NCBI RefSeq assembly: GCF_031844685.1
Contig: NZ_CP134605.1
Location: 4,957,001 to 5,021,000 of the forward strand
DNA length: 64,000 nucleotides
Reading direction: 5' to 3'
Origin: Streptomyces sp. ITFR-21
Lineage (GTDB): Bacteria; Actinomycetota; Actinomycetes; Streptomycetales; Streptomycetaceae
A program made the translations under genes and the position numbers. This document shows, in pieces, positions 26,175 through 34,255 of the stretch (its first letter is position 1; every line of letters begins with the position of its first letter). Below the pieces are notes generated by a model. That model was not told where the DNA came from and made no database searches. It was given only the letters and a program-made list of their open reading frames with translations.

Positions 26175-27614
26175 TCATGACGGCAGCGTCCACTGCTGGT
26201 TGGTCTGGCCGTTGCACGCCCACAGCTGGAGCTTGGCGCCGTCGGCGCTGCTCTGGCCGGTCACGTCCAGGCACTTGCCGGTCGCGGGGTTGACCAGCTG
26301 GCGGGTGGCGGAGCGATAAGCCCACTGCTGGTGGGTGTTGCCGCTGCCGCAGTCCCAGATCTGCACCTTGGTGCCGTCGGCGCTCGCACCGCCCGAGACG
26401 TCCAGGCACTTGCCGAGGTCGCGCACGGTGCCGTCGGCCGCGACCGTCCACGTCTGCTGCGCCGAGCCGTTGCACGTCCACAGTTGCGCCTGGGTGCCGT
26501 TGGCGGTGTTGCCGCCGGGGACGTCGGCGCACTTGCCGGCCAGTCCGGTGATCGGCCCGGTCCCGGGTGCGCCGCCCCCGCCGCCCGGAGAACCGCTGAG
26601 ACCGAGCTGGCCCTGGTTGTCGGTGCGGCTGTCCCAGGCGCTCGCCTGCACACCGGCGTTGGTGTTCCACGCCGGGTCGGTGAGGTAGTGCGACCACATC
26701 ATCCAGTAGGCCCAGCGCGGTTGCGCTGTCAGAGTCGCGGGTGTGGGGGTCTGCCCGACCTCGGCGAGTGCGATCGGCTTGCCGCCGGCGACATTCAGCA
26801 TCGCCTGGTACCACTCGTACGGGACCTGGTGGTTGTCCCACGCGTCGACACTGGCGATGTCCACGTACGAGGCGCCCGGCCAGTAGTCGGCGACGTGGGC
26901 CGCCCCGCCGCTGATGTCCTTGACGTTCCAGACCCAGACGAGGTTGGTCAGCCCCTTGGAGACCAGGTAGTCGTGGGTGATCTGGAACAGCCTGGCGCTG
27001 CCGTCGGGGCCGGGCCGGCCGCCCCACCACGCCCAGCCCTCGTTCATCTCGTGCTGGGGCCGGAAGAGCACCGGTATCCCGGCGTCCTTGAACTGCTGCA
27101 GGTAGGGAACCGCTTCGTCGAGGCGGCGCTTGAACGCGACGTTGAGCGCGGTTCCGTTGGTGATGGTCTGGGTCCACTGGGCGTCCGAGAGACGGCCCTC
27201 GATGTCCTGGGTCCAGTCGCAGGTGCTGCCGGTGGTCGGCGGGCAGGTGTGGAACGACAGGGCGACGATCGAGCCGTTCGCCCACTCCGTCTTGCCCTGG
27301 TTGACGATGTTCTGCCGCGCCGCCACCGTGGGAGCGTCATAGAGGAAGTCGCTGCCCCACAGGCCGGGGTACTTGCCGGTGATGTCGTGGTACTTCTGAG
27401 TCCACTGGTTCGGGGTCTGCGGGTTCTGGAAGATCCCCGACACCGTGTGAGCGCCTGAGACGGCGCTGAGGGCGTTGATCAGATCGGTGCGGCTCACCGG
27501 AGCCGGATACGCCTGCGCGCTCTGTTGCGGTCCGACGCCGAGGACGGCCGCGGCCGCCAGGCTCGCCGCCGCCAGCAGGGAACGCCACGGGCGGCCCCTC
27601 CGTCTGAAGATCAT
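26175..27614 (-). CDS. Secreted GH26 beta-mannanase with C-terminal CBM13
   Basis: This 479-residue secreted enzyme should cut beta-1,4-mannan. After a signal peptide (cleavage near QSAQAYP) the GH26 barrel shows GKYPGLWGSDF, then the acid/base Glu in RPQHEMNEGWAWWGG near 187 and the nucleophile Glu in IALAEVG near 283. A Gly-rich linker leads to a ricin-B lectin of three QxW repeats (QAQLWTCNGSAQQTW, KVQIWDCGSGNTHQQW, KLQLWACNGQTNQQW). This lectin is clearly diverged from the near-identical cassettes of its neighbours. ATG at 27612-27614 has AAAGGA upstream. A candidate operator lies 110 bp further up. Confidence 0.93.
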   Translation of the reverse strand: MIFRRRGRPWRSLLAAASLAAAAVLGVGPQQSAQAYPAPVSRTDLINALSAVSGAHTVSGIFQNPQTPNQWTQKYHDITGKYPGLWGSDFLYDAPTVAARQNIVNQGKTEWANGSIVALSFHTCPPTTGSTCDWTQDIEGRLSDAQWTQTITNGTALNVAFKRRLDEAVPYLQQFKDAGIPVLFRPQHEMNEGWAWWGGRPGPDGSARLFQITHDYLVSKGLTNLVWVWNVKDISGGAAHVADYWPGASYVDIASVDAWDNHQVPYEWYQAMLNVAGGKPIALAEVGQTPTPATLTAQPRWAYWMMWSHYLTDPAWNTNAGVQASAWDSRTDNQGQLGLSGSPGGGGGAPGTGPITGLAGKCADVPGGNTANGTQAQLWTCNGSAQQTWTVAADGTVRDLGKCLDVSGGASADGTKVQIWDCGSGNTHQQWAYRSATRQLVNPATGKCLDVTGQSSADGAKLQLWACNGQTNQQWTLPS

Positions 27615-27723
27615 TGTTGGTCCTTTCGTCCTGTGGGGTGACGAATGACGGGGTCGGCCTCCGACCGAGTCGTCGCACCGGCGCAAGGGAAGCGGCGTCA
27701 CAGTAAACCCGCCCGTACACCGT

Positions 27724-27755
27724 GTCCATAGACCGTTAAAGTAACGTTCTCATGG
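27724..27755. promoter_or_regulatory. Locus-wide operator-like element, copy 2 (most palindromic)
   Basis: GTCCATAGACCGTTA-AAG-TAACGTTCTCATGG is a near-palindrome (left arm CCATAGACCGTTA, right arm complement CCATGAGAACGTTA). It lies 110 bp upstream of the leftward mannanase start. Of the six copies it gives the clearest dyad, with CG in each half as in LacI-family operators. Confidence 0.6.
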
Positions 27756-27952
27756 CTACGGTCTGGGACGTCGGCTCAGACCGCCCCGGCGTCGCATCGC
27801 AGGACTGCAACGATCCGACGATCTCCTGCGGTGCGGGCCCTGTGTCATCGCGGACAGGCGGACGTCGGGTGTTCCACAGCGCTCGGCGGGCTTCGCGTGA
27901 GGTCATTCCGCTGGCACCGCGCGCGGCGGGGATGAGTCCAGCAGGTCACTGG

Positions 27953-27968
27953 CACGTTTTATTTCCGG
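27953..27968. promoter_or_regulatory. Locus-wide operator-like element, copy 3
   Basis: CACGTTTTATTTCCGG matches the ACGTTTTAT core of copies at 31997 and 32763. It lies about 170 bp upstream of the rightward GH26 start and just upstream of a promoter-like pair. Confidence 0.45.
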
Positions 27969-27982
27969 AGCTGTCCAATCCA

Positions 27983-28011
27983 TTGACACTTTCGTGGCAG
28001 CGTTCTAGCTT
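27983..28011 (+). promoter_or_regulatory. Candidate promoter for the rightward mannanase pair
   Basis: TTGACA at 27983-27988 and TAGCTT at 28006-28011 are separated by 17 bp, the spacing of a housekeeping-sigma promoter. The start codon is 125 bp downstream. The -10 hexamer is weak. Confidence 0.45.
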
Positions 28012-28135
28012 CCAGGGCGTCGGTTCCGGCCTGTATAGATCGTGACAGTAGAGCCCAGTCGGGCGATGTCGCGGGTTCCAGCAGGTCGTGCATGCAGCGT
28101 TTCACCCCCCACGGCACGCACGAGAGGGCTCCCCC

Positions 28136-29590
28136 TTGAGACCGAAGATCTTCAACCGTAGGACGGCCGCTCTTCTGGCCGCGCTGCCGCTGGCCGCGGC
28201 GGCCTGGCTGGCCACTTCGCCGTCTCCGGCGTCCGCGACCGGCGCCTCGACGCCGGCCGCGGTCATCGACTATCTGCACCAGATCAGCGGCAATCACGTG
28301 ATCAGCGGCGTCCACAACAAGGAGCCGCTGAGCAACCCCGCGCAGTACACCGCGCAGGCGCACTCGATCACCGGCAAGTACCCCGGGCTGTGGGGGGGCG
28401 AACTCGGCTTCACCACCGCCGACATCGCCAACCGTCAGACCCTGGTCAACCAGGCCAAGACCGAGTGGGCCAACGGCTCGCTGGTCGCCCTGACCTGGCA
28501 TATGTGCAAGCCGAACGTGTCGACCTGTGACTTCAACGGCGGCATCAACGGCGCCAGTCTGTCCGGCTCCGACTGGAGTCAGCTGATCACGAACGGCAGC
28601 TCGCTCAACAGCGCGTACAAGGCGAAGCTCGACACCGCCGTGCCGTACTTCCAGCAGTTGAAGGACGCCGGGGTACCGGTGCTGTTCCGGCCGCTGCACG
28701 AGATGAACGAAAGCTGGGCGTGGTGGGGCGGCCGCTCCGGAGCCGACGGCAGCGCCAGGCTGTTCCAGATCACCCACGACTACCTGGTCTCCAAGGGCCT
28801 GAGCAACATCGTCTGGGTGTGGAACGTCAAGGACACCGACCAGAACGGCGGCTCCGGGGGCGTCTCCGGCTTCTATCCCGGTGACAACTACGTCGACGTG
28901 GCCAGCCTCGACCCGTGGGTGCACTCCTGGCCGGGCAGCGACTGGTACAACGCCATGCTGAACGTCGCCCACGGCAAACCCGTCTCGCTCGCCGAGGTCG
29001 GCACGGTGCCGACGGCCGCGCAGCTTGCCTCGCAGCCGCAGTGGGCCTGGTTCATGATCTGGTCCGAGTACCTCACCTCGGCGAACTCCACCTCGGGCCT
29101 GCAGGCGACGTTCAACGCCTCCCGGGTCCTCAGCCAGGGCCAGTTCACGATTCCCACGGGTACGACGCCTCCGACGACTCCGCCGACGTCGCCTCCTGGT
29201 GGGTCGCGTACGGGTGTGGTCACGGGTGTGGGCGGTAAGTGTGTGGATGTGGCGTCGGCCGGTACGGCGAACGGGACGGCGGTGCAGTTGTACGACTGCA
29301 ACGGCAGTGCGGCGCAGTCCTGGACCGTCGGTGGCGACGGGACGGTCCGGGCGCTGGGCAAGTGCCTGGACGTGACCGGGCAGGGCACCGCCAACGGCAC
29401 GAAGCTGCAGCTCTGGGACTGCAACGGCTCCGGCGCCCAGCAGTGGACCGCCGAGACCGACGGACACCTGAGGAACCCCCAGTCCGGCCGCTACCTCGAC
29501 GCCCCCGGCGGCAACACCGCCAACGGCACCCGCCTCCAGATCTGGGACCGCAACACCAACCCCTGGCAGACCTGGCACCTCCCCACCTGA
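28136..29590 (+). CDS. Secreted GH26 beta-mannanase with CBM13 cassette (first of tandem pair)
   Basis: The 484-residue product has a signal peptide (RRTAALLAALPLAAAAW, cleavage after SPASA). The GH26 barrel has GKYPGLWGGELGF, acid/base Glu in RPLHEMNESWAWWGG near 188 and nucleophile Glu in VSLAEVG near 287. A Thr/Pro linker (TTPPTTPPTSPPGG) leads to the shared ricin-B lectin. I chose TTG at 28136 because GAGAGGG lies eight bases upstream and it gives a compact leader; ATG at 28088 is the alternative. The linker uses GGT, CCT and CGT codons unlike the enzyme part, which supports separate ancestry of the lectin cassette. Confidence 0.9.
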   Translation: MRPKIFNRRTAALLAALPLAAAAWLATSPSPASATGASTPAAVIDYLHQISGNHVISGVHNKEPLSNPAQYTAQAHSITGKYPGLWGGELGFTTADIANRQTLVNQAKTEWANGSLVALTWHMCKPNVSTCDFNGGINGASLSGSDWSQLITNGSSLNSAYKAKLDTAVPYFQQLKDAGVPVLFRPLHEMNESWAWWGGRSGADGSARLFQITHDYLVSKGLSNIVWVWNVKDTDQNGGSGGVSGFYPGDNYVDVASLDPWVHSWPGSDWYNAMLNVAHGKPVSLAEVGTVPTAAQLASQPQWAWFMIWSEYLTSANSTSGLQATFNASRVLSQGQFTIPTGTTPPTTPPTSPPGGSRTGVVTGVGGKCVDVASAGTANGTAVQLYDCNGSAAQSWTVGGDGTVRALGKCLDVTGQGTANGTKLQLWDCNGSGAQQWTAETDGHLRNPQSGRYLDAPGGNTANGTRLQIWDRNTNPWQTWHLPT

Positions 29591-29643
29591 TACCGGCTGT
29601 CCGCACCAGGAACCTGACACCCGACGCGAACACCCGACGCGAA
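29145..29643. repeat. Linker-CBM13-flank repeat, copy in first mannanase
   Basis: This block runs from TCACGATTCCCACGGG through the lectin, the stop codon and the first CACCCGACGCGAA units beyond it. It matches 30727-31225 with a constant offset of 1582 bp and only one difference that I find (base 29591). The lectin part also matches the fusion gene on the other strand. Confidence 0.88.
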
Positions 29644-29672
29644 CACCCGACGCGGACACCCGACGCGGACAG
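29610..29672. repeat. Short tandem array of CACCCGACGCGAA-type units
   Basis: Units of about 13 bp (CACCCGACGCGAA or CACCCGACGCGGA) repeat four times after the first mannanase. A shorter version follows the second mannanase near 31200. The array lies where duplicated blocks end and may have helped the rearrangement. Confidence 0.75.
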
Positions 29673-29702
29673 CAACCTCCCCCATAGGAAAGGCACTCGT
29701 TC

Positions 29703-31172
29703 ATGTCCCTACGTGCCAGAACGCGAGCACTTGTGGCCGCCGCATCAGTGGCAGCTGTCGCAGGTGTCGCCCTCACGGTCACCGGCGGCTCCGCCTCCGC
29801 GGCTCCGCCCGCACCGGCCGGCGTCACCAAGGCCGACGAGATCGCGTACCTCAAAAGCCTGACCGGCAACCACGTCCTGTCCGGCCAGCAGGGCGGCGCG
29901 AACAGCGACCCGGCTCAGTGGGTCCGCAAGGCCCACGACATCACCGGCCAGTACCCCGGTGTCTGGAACGGTGACTTCGGGTTCAGCCAGGACGACATCG
30001 ACAACCGGCAGACGGTGATCAACGAGGCCAAGGCCGAATGGGCGGCCGGCACCATCCCCGGCCTGATGATGCACGCCTGCCGCCCGGACGTGGCCACCTG
30101 CTCCTTCGAGGGCGGCTCGAACCCGGTGAAGGGCAGCAAGCTGTCGGACTCCGAGTGGAGCCAGCTCATCACCGACGGCAGCACGCTCAACAACGACTAC
30201 AAGCGCAAGCTCGACCAGTTCGTGCCGTACTTCCAGCAGTTGAAGGACGCCGGGATACCGGTGCTGTTCCGGCCGCAGCACGAGCTGAACGAGGGCTGGG
30301 CCTGGTGGGGCGGGCGCGCCGGTACGAACGGCAGCGCGCGGCTGTTCCAGATCACCCACGACTACCTGGAGTCCAAGGGCCTGAACAACATCATCTGGGT
30401 GTGGGCTCCCAAGGACGTTGCCGGCGGCGCCTCCCAGGCGGCGGGCTACTACCCGGGCAGCAACTACGTGGACGTCGTCGGTCTCGACGTCTGGGTGAAC
30501 AAGTTCCCCTCCACCGACTGGTACCAGGCGATCCAGAACATCGCCGGCACCAAGCCCATCGCCCTGGCCGAAGTCGGCAGCGTGCCGCAGCCCGCGCAGA
30601 TGGCCTCCCAGCCCAAGTGGACCTACTGGAACGTCTGGATGAACTGGCTGACCGACCCGGCCTACAACTCCAACGACTCCGTCAAGGCCGGCTACTACGA
30701 CGCCCGCACCTACAGCCGGGGCGAAGTCACGATTCCCACGGGTACGACGCCTCCGACGACTCCGCCGACGTCGCCTCCTGGTGGGTCGCGTACGGGTGTG
30801 GTCACGGGTGTGGGCGGTAAGTGTGTGGATGTGGCGTCGGCCGGTACGGCGAACGGGACGGCGGTGCAGTTGTACGACTGCAACGGCAGTGCGGCGCAGT
30901 CCTGGACCGTCGGTGGCGACGGGACGGTCCGGGCGCTGGGCAAGTGCCTGGACGTGACCGGGCAGGGCACCGCCAACGGCACGAAGCTGCAGCTCTGGGA
31001 CTGCAACGGCTCCGGCGCCCAGCAGTGGACCGCCGAGACCGACGGACACCTGAGGAACCCCCAGTCCGGCCGCTACCTCGACGCCCCCGGCGGCAACACC
31101 GCCAACGGCACCCGCCTCCAGATCTGGGACCGCAACACCAACCCCTGGCAGACCTGGCACCTCCCCACCTGA
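29703..31172 (+). CDS. Secreted GH26 beta-mannanase with CBM13 cassette (second of tandem pair)
   Basis: This 489-residue secreted enzyme has a signal peptide (ARTRALVAAASVAAVAGVA, cleavage near ASAAPP). The GH26 barrel has acid/base Glu in RPQHELNEGWAWWGG near 193 and nucleophile Glu in IALAEVG near 289. The GH26 parts of the two neighbours differ at many positions while the linker and lectin are essentially identical, so only the lectin was homogenised or swapped. ATG at 29703 has AGGAAAGG about ten bases upstream. It is probably co-transcribed with the upstream mannanase (112-bp gap). Confidence 0.92.
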   Translation: MSLRARTRALVAAASVAAVAGVALTVTGGSASAAPPAPAGVTKADEIAYLKSLTGNHVLSGQQGGANSDPAQWVRKAHDITGQYPGVWNGDFGFSQDDIDNRQTVINEAKAEWAAGTIPGLMMHACRPDVATCSFEGGSNPVKGSKLSDSEWSQLITDGSTLNNDYKRKLDQFVPYFQQLKDAGIPVLFRPQHELNEGWAWWGGRAGTNGSARLFQITHDYLESKGLNNIIWVWAPKDVAGGASQAAGYYPGSNYVDVVGLDVWVNKFPSTDWYQAIQNIAGTKPIALAEVGSVPQPAQMASQPKWTYWNVWMNWLTDPAYNSNDSVKAGYYDARTYSRGEVTIPTGTTPPTTPPTSPPGGSRTGVVTGVGGKCVDVASAGTANGTAVQLYDCNGSAAQSWTVGGDGTVRALGKCLDVTGQGTANGTKLQLWDCNGSGAQQWTAETDGHLRNPQSGRYLDAPGGNTANGTRLQIWDRNTNPWQTWHLPT

Positions 31173-31225
31173 CACCGGCTGTCCGCACCAGGAACCTGAC
31201 ACCCGACGCGAACACCCGACGCGGA
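30727..31225. repeat. Linker-CBM13-flank repeat, copy in second mannanase
   Basis: This is the partner of 29145-29643. The match covers the linker, lectin, stop codon and about 50 bp of 3' flank, so the exchanged unit is a DNA segment, not just a protein domain. Confidence 0.88.
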
Positions 31226-31239
31226 CAGCGCCACCCCTC

Positions 31240-31270
31240 GGGGCCGTCCACACCATCCACGGACGGCCCC
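31240..31270 (+). terminator. Hairpin terminator after the mannanase pair
   Basis: GGGGCCGTCC and GGACGGCCCC pair perfectly over 10 bp around an 11-base loop, about 70 bp after the second mannanase stop. It also separates this transcript from the convergent ROK pseudogene. Confidence 0.75.
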
Positions 31271-31280
31271 GTGGGGCTCG

Positions 31281-31822
31281 TCACTGCCGAGTGATTCCGT
31301 TCGCCCGGTGGCCGGCGGCGATCAGGCCGGCCCCGATGAGTCCGGCGTCGGCCCGCAGCGCGGCGCGCTCGATACGGACGCCGGCGGCGAAGGCAGCACC
31401 GCGTAGGCGGCGAGGTGGCGGCGCAGGGGTGAAAAGAGCACGTCGTGGGCTTCGGCGACGCCGCCGCCGATGACGGCCACCTCGATCTCCACCGAGGTGG
31501 CCACCGCGGCGACGGCGGCTGCCGGAGCGCGGACGGAGGTGTCGAAGGAGGGCAGGGCGATGGCGTCTCCCGAGTGCGCGTCGGCCGCGAGCGTCTCGCC
31601 GTCGGCGGTCCCGGAGGGCTGCCGGCCGGCCTTCAGAGCCGGGCGGGTGAGGACGTGCCGCTGGCCGGCTGCTCGACGCAGCCCCGGGATCCGCACGCGC
31701 ACGGATCTCCCGGCAGGTCGACGGTGACGTAACCGACCGAGCACCGCGCCGGCGATTTGGGTGCCACCGATGTCGAGGGCTGCCAGCAGCCGGTCGCCGG
31801 CGTGCACGGGAGGCGGAGACAA
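31281..31822 (-). pseudogene. Decayed ROK-family sugar kinase
   Basis: The minus strand carries pieces of an ROK kinase in three frames. An N-terminal LAALDIGGTQIAGAVLG (ATP motif) is followed directly, after a large deletion, by YVTVDLPGDPCACGSRGCVE (zinc motif) in another frame. Next comes SGDAIALPSFDTSVRAPAAA with VAVIGGGVAEAHDVLF, and then a C-terminal ALRADAGLIGAGLIAAGHRA in a third frame. An intact family member has about 300 residues; this holds roughly half, with at least two frameshifts. It probably once phosphorylated mannose or a related sugar for the locus. Confidence 0.8.
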
Positions 31823-31996
31823 CAGCTCTGTGTCGCGTGACCATGACCGTTCCCCGTCCGGACGACGAGGGCCGGGCCAGCGGCGACAGGCCGGGCACAG
31901 GAGAGTCGAGGCTCTTGCCCCTGGTCAGGTGGCAGAAAGACTCCGGTCGGGCGTGGACCCGTCAGCGAAGCGGTGCGCGTACAGCGCGATGGTAGT

Positions 31997-32016
31997 GCAT
32001 CGTTTTATACGCGGTC
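31997..32016. promoter_or_regulatory. Locus-wide operator-like element, copy 4
   Basis: GCATCGTTTTATACGCGGTC has the CGTTTTATA core. It lies about 175 bp upstream of the ROK pseudogene start and at the 3' edge of the hydrolase gene. Confidence 0.4.
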
Positions 32017-32713
32017 AGGCCCAGTCCGAGAGTGCGGACATGAACCCGGGGAAGTCGTCACGGTGGATCGAGTGGCCCGCGCCGGGCACGGTCCGCAGCG
32101 CGAAGCCGCGGGCGCGCAGCAGGTCCTGCGCGCCGGGCGGAATCCGCTCGCTGGGGTCGGCGAGGAGCACCAGCGAGGGGCGGACCGCCGTGACGGGAAG
32201 TCCGGGCGGGGGCTCCAGGACCGTCAGCGTATCGGGGTCCCACAGCGCCAGGCAGGCCACCTCGTCGTCCACGGCGGCGGGGTCCCAGCGCGGGTTGGCC
32301 GCGCGGATCTCGTCGCGGGTGGCGTGTTTGTAGGCGCGGGCGGGCGCGAGGTCCTGCGGCTCGCTGCGCCAGGCGGGATCGCTGTAAACGGCCCGGTCGA
32401 CGGCCATGCCGAGGTGAGTGGCCCGCTCCAGCACCAGGGCGCCCAGGGAGTGCCCGATCGCCACGTCGGCACCGTGCGGACAGGCGGCGGCCACCGCGAG
32501 CGCCATGTCGTCCAGGCGGTAGAGTCCGGCGCCGTACGGCCCGCTGCCGCGGGGGCTTCGGCCGTGGCCGGGCAGGTCGACGCCGATGACCCGGTAACCC
32601 CGTCCGGCGAGCGCGGGGCCGACCCGGCGCCAGGTTCGGTGGTCGGCCATCAAGCCGTGGATCAGCAGCGCGACCCGATCACCGGAGCCCCATGTGTGCG
32701 TCTTCAGCCGCAT
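32015..32713 (-). CDS. Alpha/beta-fold hydrolase
   Basis: This 232-residue protein without signal peptide has the canonical alpha/beta hydrolase pattern: LLIHGLMADHRTW with oxyanion HG, VDLPGHGRSP, nucleophile elbow IGHSLGA with Ser, LVLLADPSERIP carrying the acid, and the catalytic His in GAGHSIH. The family covers esterases, lipases and haloperoxidase-like enzymes, so the substrate is open. ATG at 32711-32713 has GGGAG upstream. The 3' end touches the fourth operator-like element. An esterase removing acetyl groups from mannan oligomers would fit the locus but is a guess. Confidence 0.85.
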   Translation of the reverse strand: MRLKTHTWGSGDRVALLIHGLMADHRTWRRVGPALAGRGYRVIGVDLPGHGRSPRGSGPYGAGLYRLDDMALAVAAACPHGADVAIGHSLGALVLERATHLGMAVDRAVYSDPAWRSEPQDLAPARAYKHATRDEIRAANPRWDPAAVDDEVACLALWDPDTLTVLEPPPGLPVTAVRPSLVLLADPSERIPPGAQDLLRARGFALRTVPGAGHSIHRDDFPGFMSALSDWA

Positions 32714-32762
32714 CGTCGTCTCCCGTTACGAGGCTGAGCAAGTCGGCCAGTCGCCACCCAGC

Positions 32763-32783
32763 TTACTCGAACGTTTTATAGAC
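32763..32783. promoter_or_regulatory. Locus-wide operator-like element, copy 5
   Basis: TTACTCGAACGTTTTATAGAC is the inverse complement of the pattern GTCYATAAAxCGTTCGAGTAA at 33992. It matches that site at 18 of 21 positions by eye. It lies upstream of the rightward GH30 remnant and could also serve the leftward hydrolase. Confidence 0.6.
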
Positions 32784-33110
32784 GTCATGCGGGTGTGTCG
32801 TCTACCGTGAACCGCGGATCGGTCGGGCGGCGGCCGGCACCGGTCACCGGTGCTCCGTCGGCTGCCGTCCGTGCACGAGTGTGCCCGGGACGTGCGGTGG
32901 GGGATCCCGCGGCCTTGCTGACGCCGGACGGGACCGGTGGGCCGGGCGTAGTCGGCCTTGGGACGGTGGCCTGCGGCTCCGCCGGTGCGCCGGCAGGGCT
33001 CCGCCCGGCGTACGCCGGTAGGAGGCACACGCGCCGATCCTGACGGCGCGGTGACGGCTGACCGTCATGAACAGAGAACAACTCCCGTATTCCGCCGAGG
33101 AGATGACCCT
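32784..33110. other. Upstream region of the GH30 remnant
   Basis: The only structure seen is an 8-bp inverted repeat with one central base (GCACCGGTCACCGGTGC) near 32840. No coding motif is present. Confidence 0.45.
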
Positions 33111-33417
33111 GTGTTCCCAGCTTGTATGCGCAGTGCGTCCAGGAGCCCGGCGGGCGCTGTCCTGGCGGTGGCGGCGGTCCTTGTGGCAACGACTGCCGCG
33201 GCGGCGCCGGGCAGTACGCACGCCGATGCCGCCGGGGCTCCCTCGGCAACCGCCCACCGAGGACTACACCTTCGACGACGTCCCGGCCGGCGCGAGCGAC
33301 GACGCCCTCCGGCACTTCTCGATCGCCCACGACGAACCCCGGATCCTGCCGCTGCTGCGGCAGGCCAAGGCCATCAACCCGGGGCCACTGACGCCGCCGC
33401 CGTCGGCCCGAATGTGA
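33111..33417 (+). pseudogene. GH30-family glycosidase remnant
   Basis: From GTG 33111 (GAGGAG upstream) one frame encodes a typical secretion signal (MRSASRSPAGAVLAVAAVLV). The next frame then encodes DYTFDDVPAGASDDALRHFS followed by IAHDEPRILPLLRQAKAINP. This is the well-conserved start of a GH30 barrel (glucosylceramidase/xylanase/1,6-glucanase clan). Sequence stops making sense after about 50 residues. The parts joining signal and catalytic domain, and the whole 3' half, are deleted, so no active enzyme can result. Confidence 0.75.
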
Positions 33418-33497
33418 GCCCCGGGCCGACACGGCGGCCCGCGGTGCCGCCCGCCCTTCGGCCGGCGGCACCGCCGCGTCCGGCGAAGAAGACCGGC

Positions 33498-33920
33498 TCA
33501 CGGCGTGTGCGGGGCTGTTCCGGATTGGTCGGCGGTGTGGCGGCCTCGTAAGAAGTCCCCGAACCACAGGGCGCTCTTCTTTGGAGTGCGCTTCATGGAC
33601 TCCCGGTCCACCGGGACCAGGCCGAAGGCCGGGCCGTAGCCGTGGGCCCACTCGAAGTTGTCCAGCGAGGTCCACACGAAGTACCCCCGCACATCGGCGC
33701 CTTGCGCACAGGCGTCGGCAACCGCGTCGATGTGCGAGGACAGGAACGCGATGCGGTCGTCCTGGACCCGGCCACCTTCCACGTCCCGTACCGTGTCGGG
33801 GAAGGCACCCCCGTTCTCCGCGATCGCCAAGGGGGCCGCCGGGTACTCGCGCTGCACTCGCAGCAGGTCGGTCAGCCCCTCAGAAGAGATCGGACACGGC
33901 GGGTCCTCCGCGCTCGTCAC
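33498..33920 (-). pseudogene. GH1 beta-glucosidase, C-terminal fragment
   Basis: The 140-codon frame corresponds to the last third of a GH1 enzyme: SEGLTDLLRVQREYPAAPLA, then the nucleophile motif IAENGGAF (usually I/VTENG), DVRGYFVWTSLDNFEWAHGY, and RTPKKSALWFGDFL. The first 300 residues, including the acid/base NEP motif, are absent upstream, where only about 80 bp separate it from an operator-like element. It is therefore a 5'-truncated pseudogene that kept its upstream control region after a deletion. Confidence 0.85.
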
Positions 33921-33991
33921 GGAACGCCGACGGCCGGTGCGGCCGCAACCGTCGACAGGATGCTTTCACCCTGGAACGCGTGCACGCATCT

Positions 33992-34012
33992 GTCCATAAA
34001 TCGTTCGAGTAA
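33992..34012. promoter_or_regulatory. Locus-wide operator-like element, copy 6
   Basis: GTCCATAAATCGTTCGAGTAA lies between the GH1 fragment and the LacI gene. It would be positioned to control either, including autoregulation of the LacI protein. Confidence 0.6.
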
Positions 34013-34255
34013 ACCGAGGGCGACTGATGGCGAGAGTCCCGGCGACTGCCCGGAAGTCGGCGAGATGCTCGTCATCTTTCCAGGCTCCGGACAAGCCTCA
34101 AGCCCATGAGGAGCAGGGCGGCATCGTTTACGATGAGACGACTGCACGCCTGCGGACTGGCGGGGCTAACCTGAGCAGTCCTCGCACTGGTGCGCTTTAC
34201 CGCTTGCCACTGTTGAGCCTGGTGCGCGATTGACAACAGGAAGGCGGAATCCCCG

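Noticed and set aside
28088..28135. ATG 28088 as start of the first rightward mannanase
   Set aside because: It adds 16 residues before the signal peptide and lacks a clear ribosome-binding site; TTG 28136 has GAGAGGG upstream.
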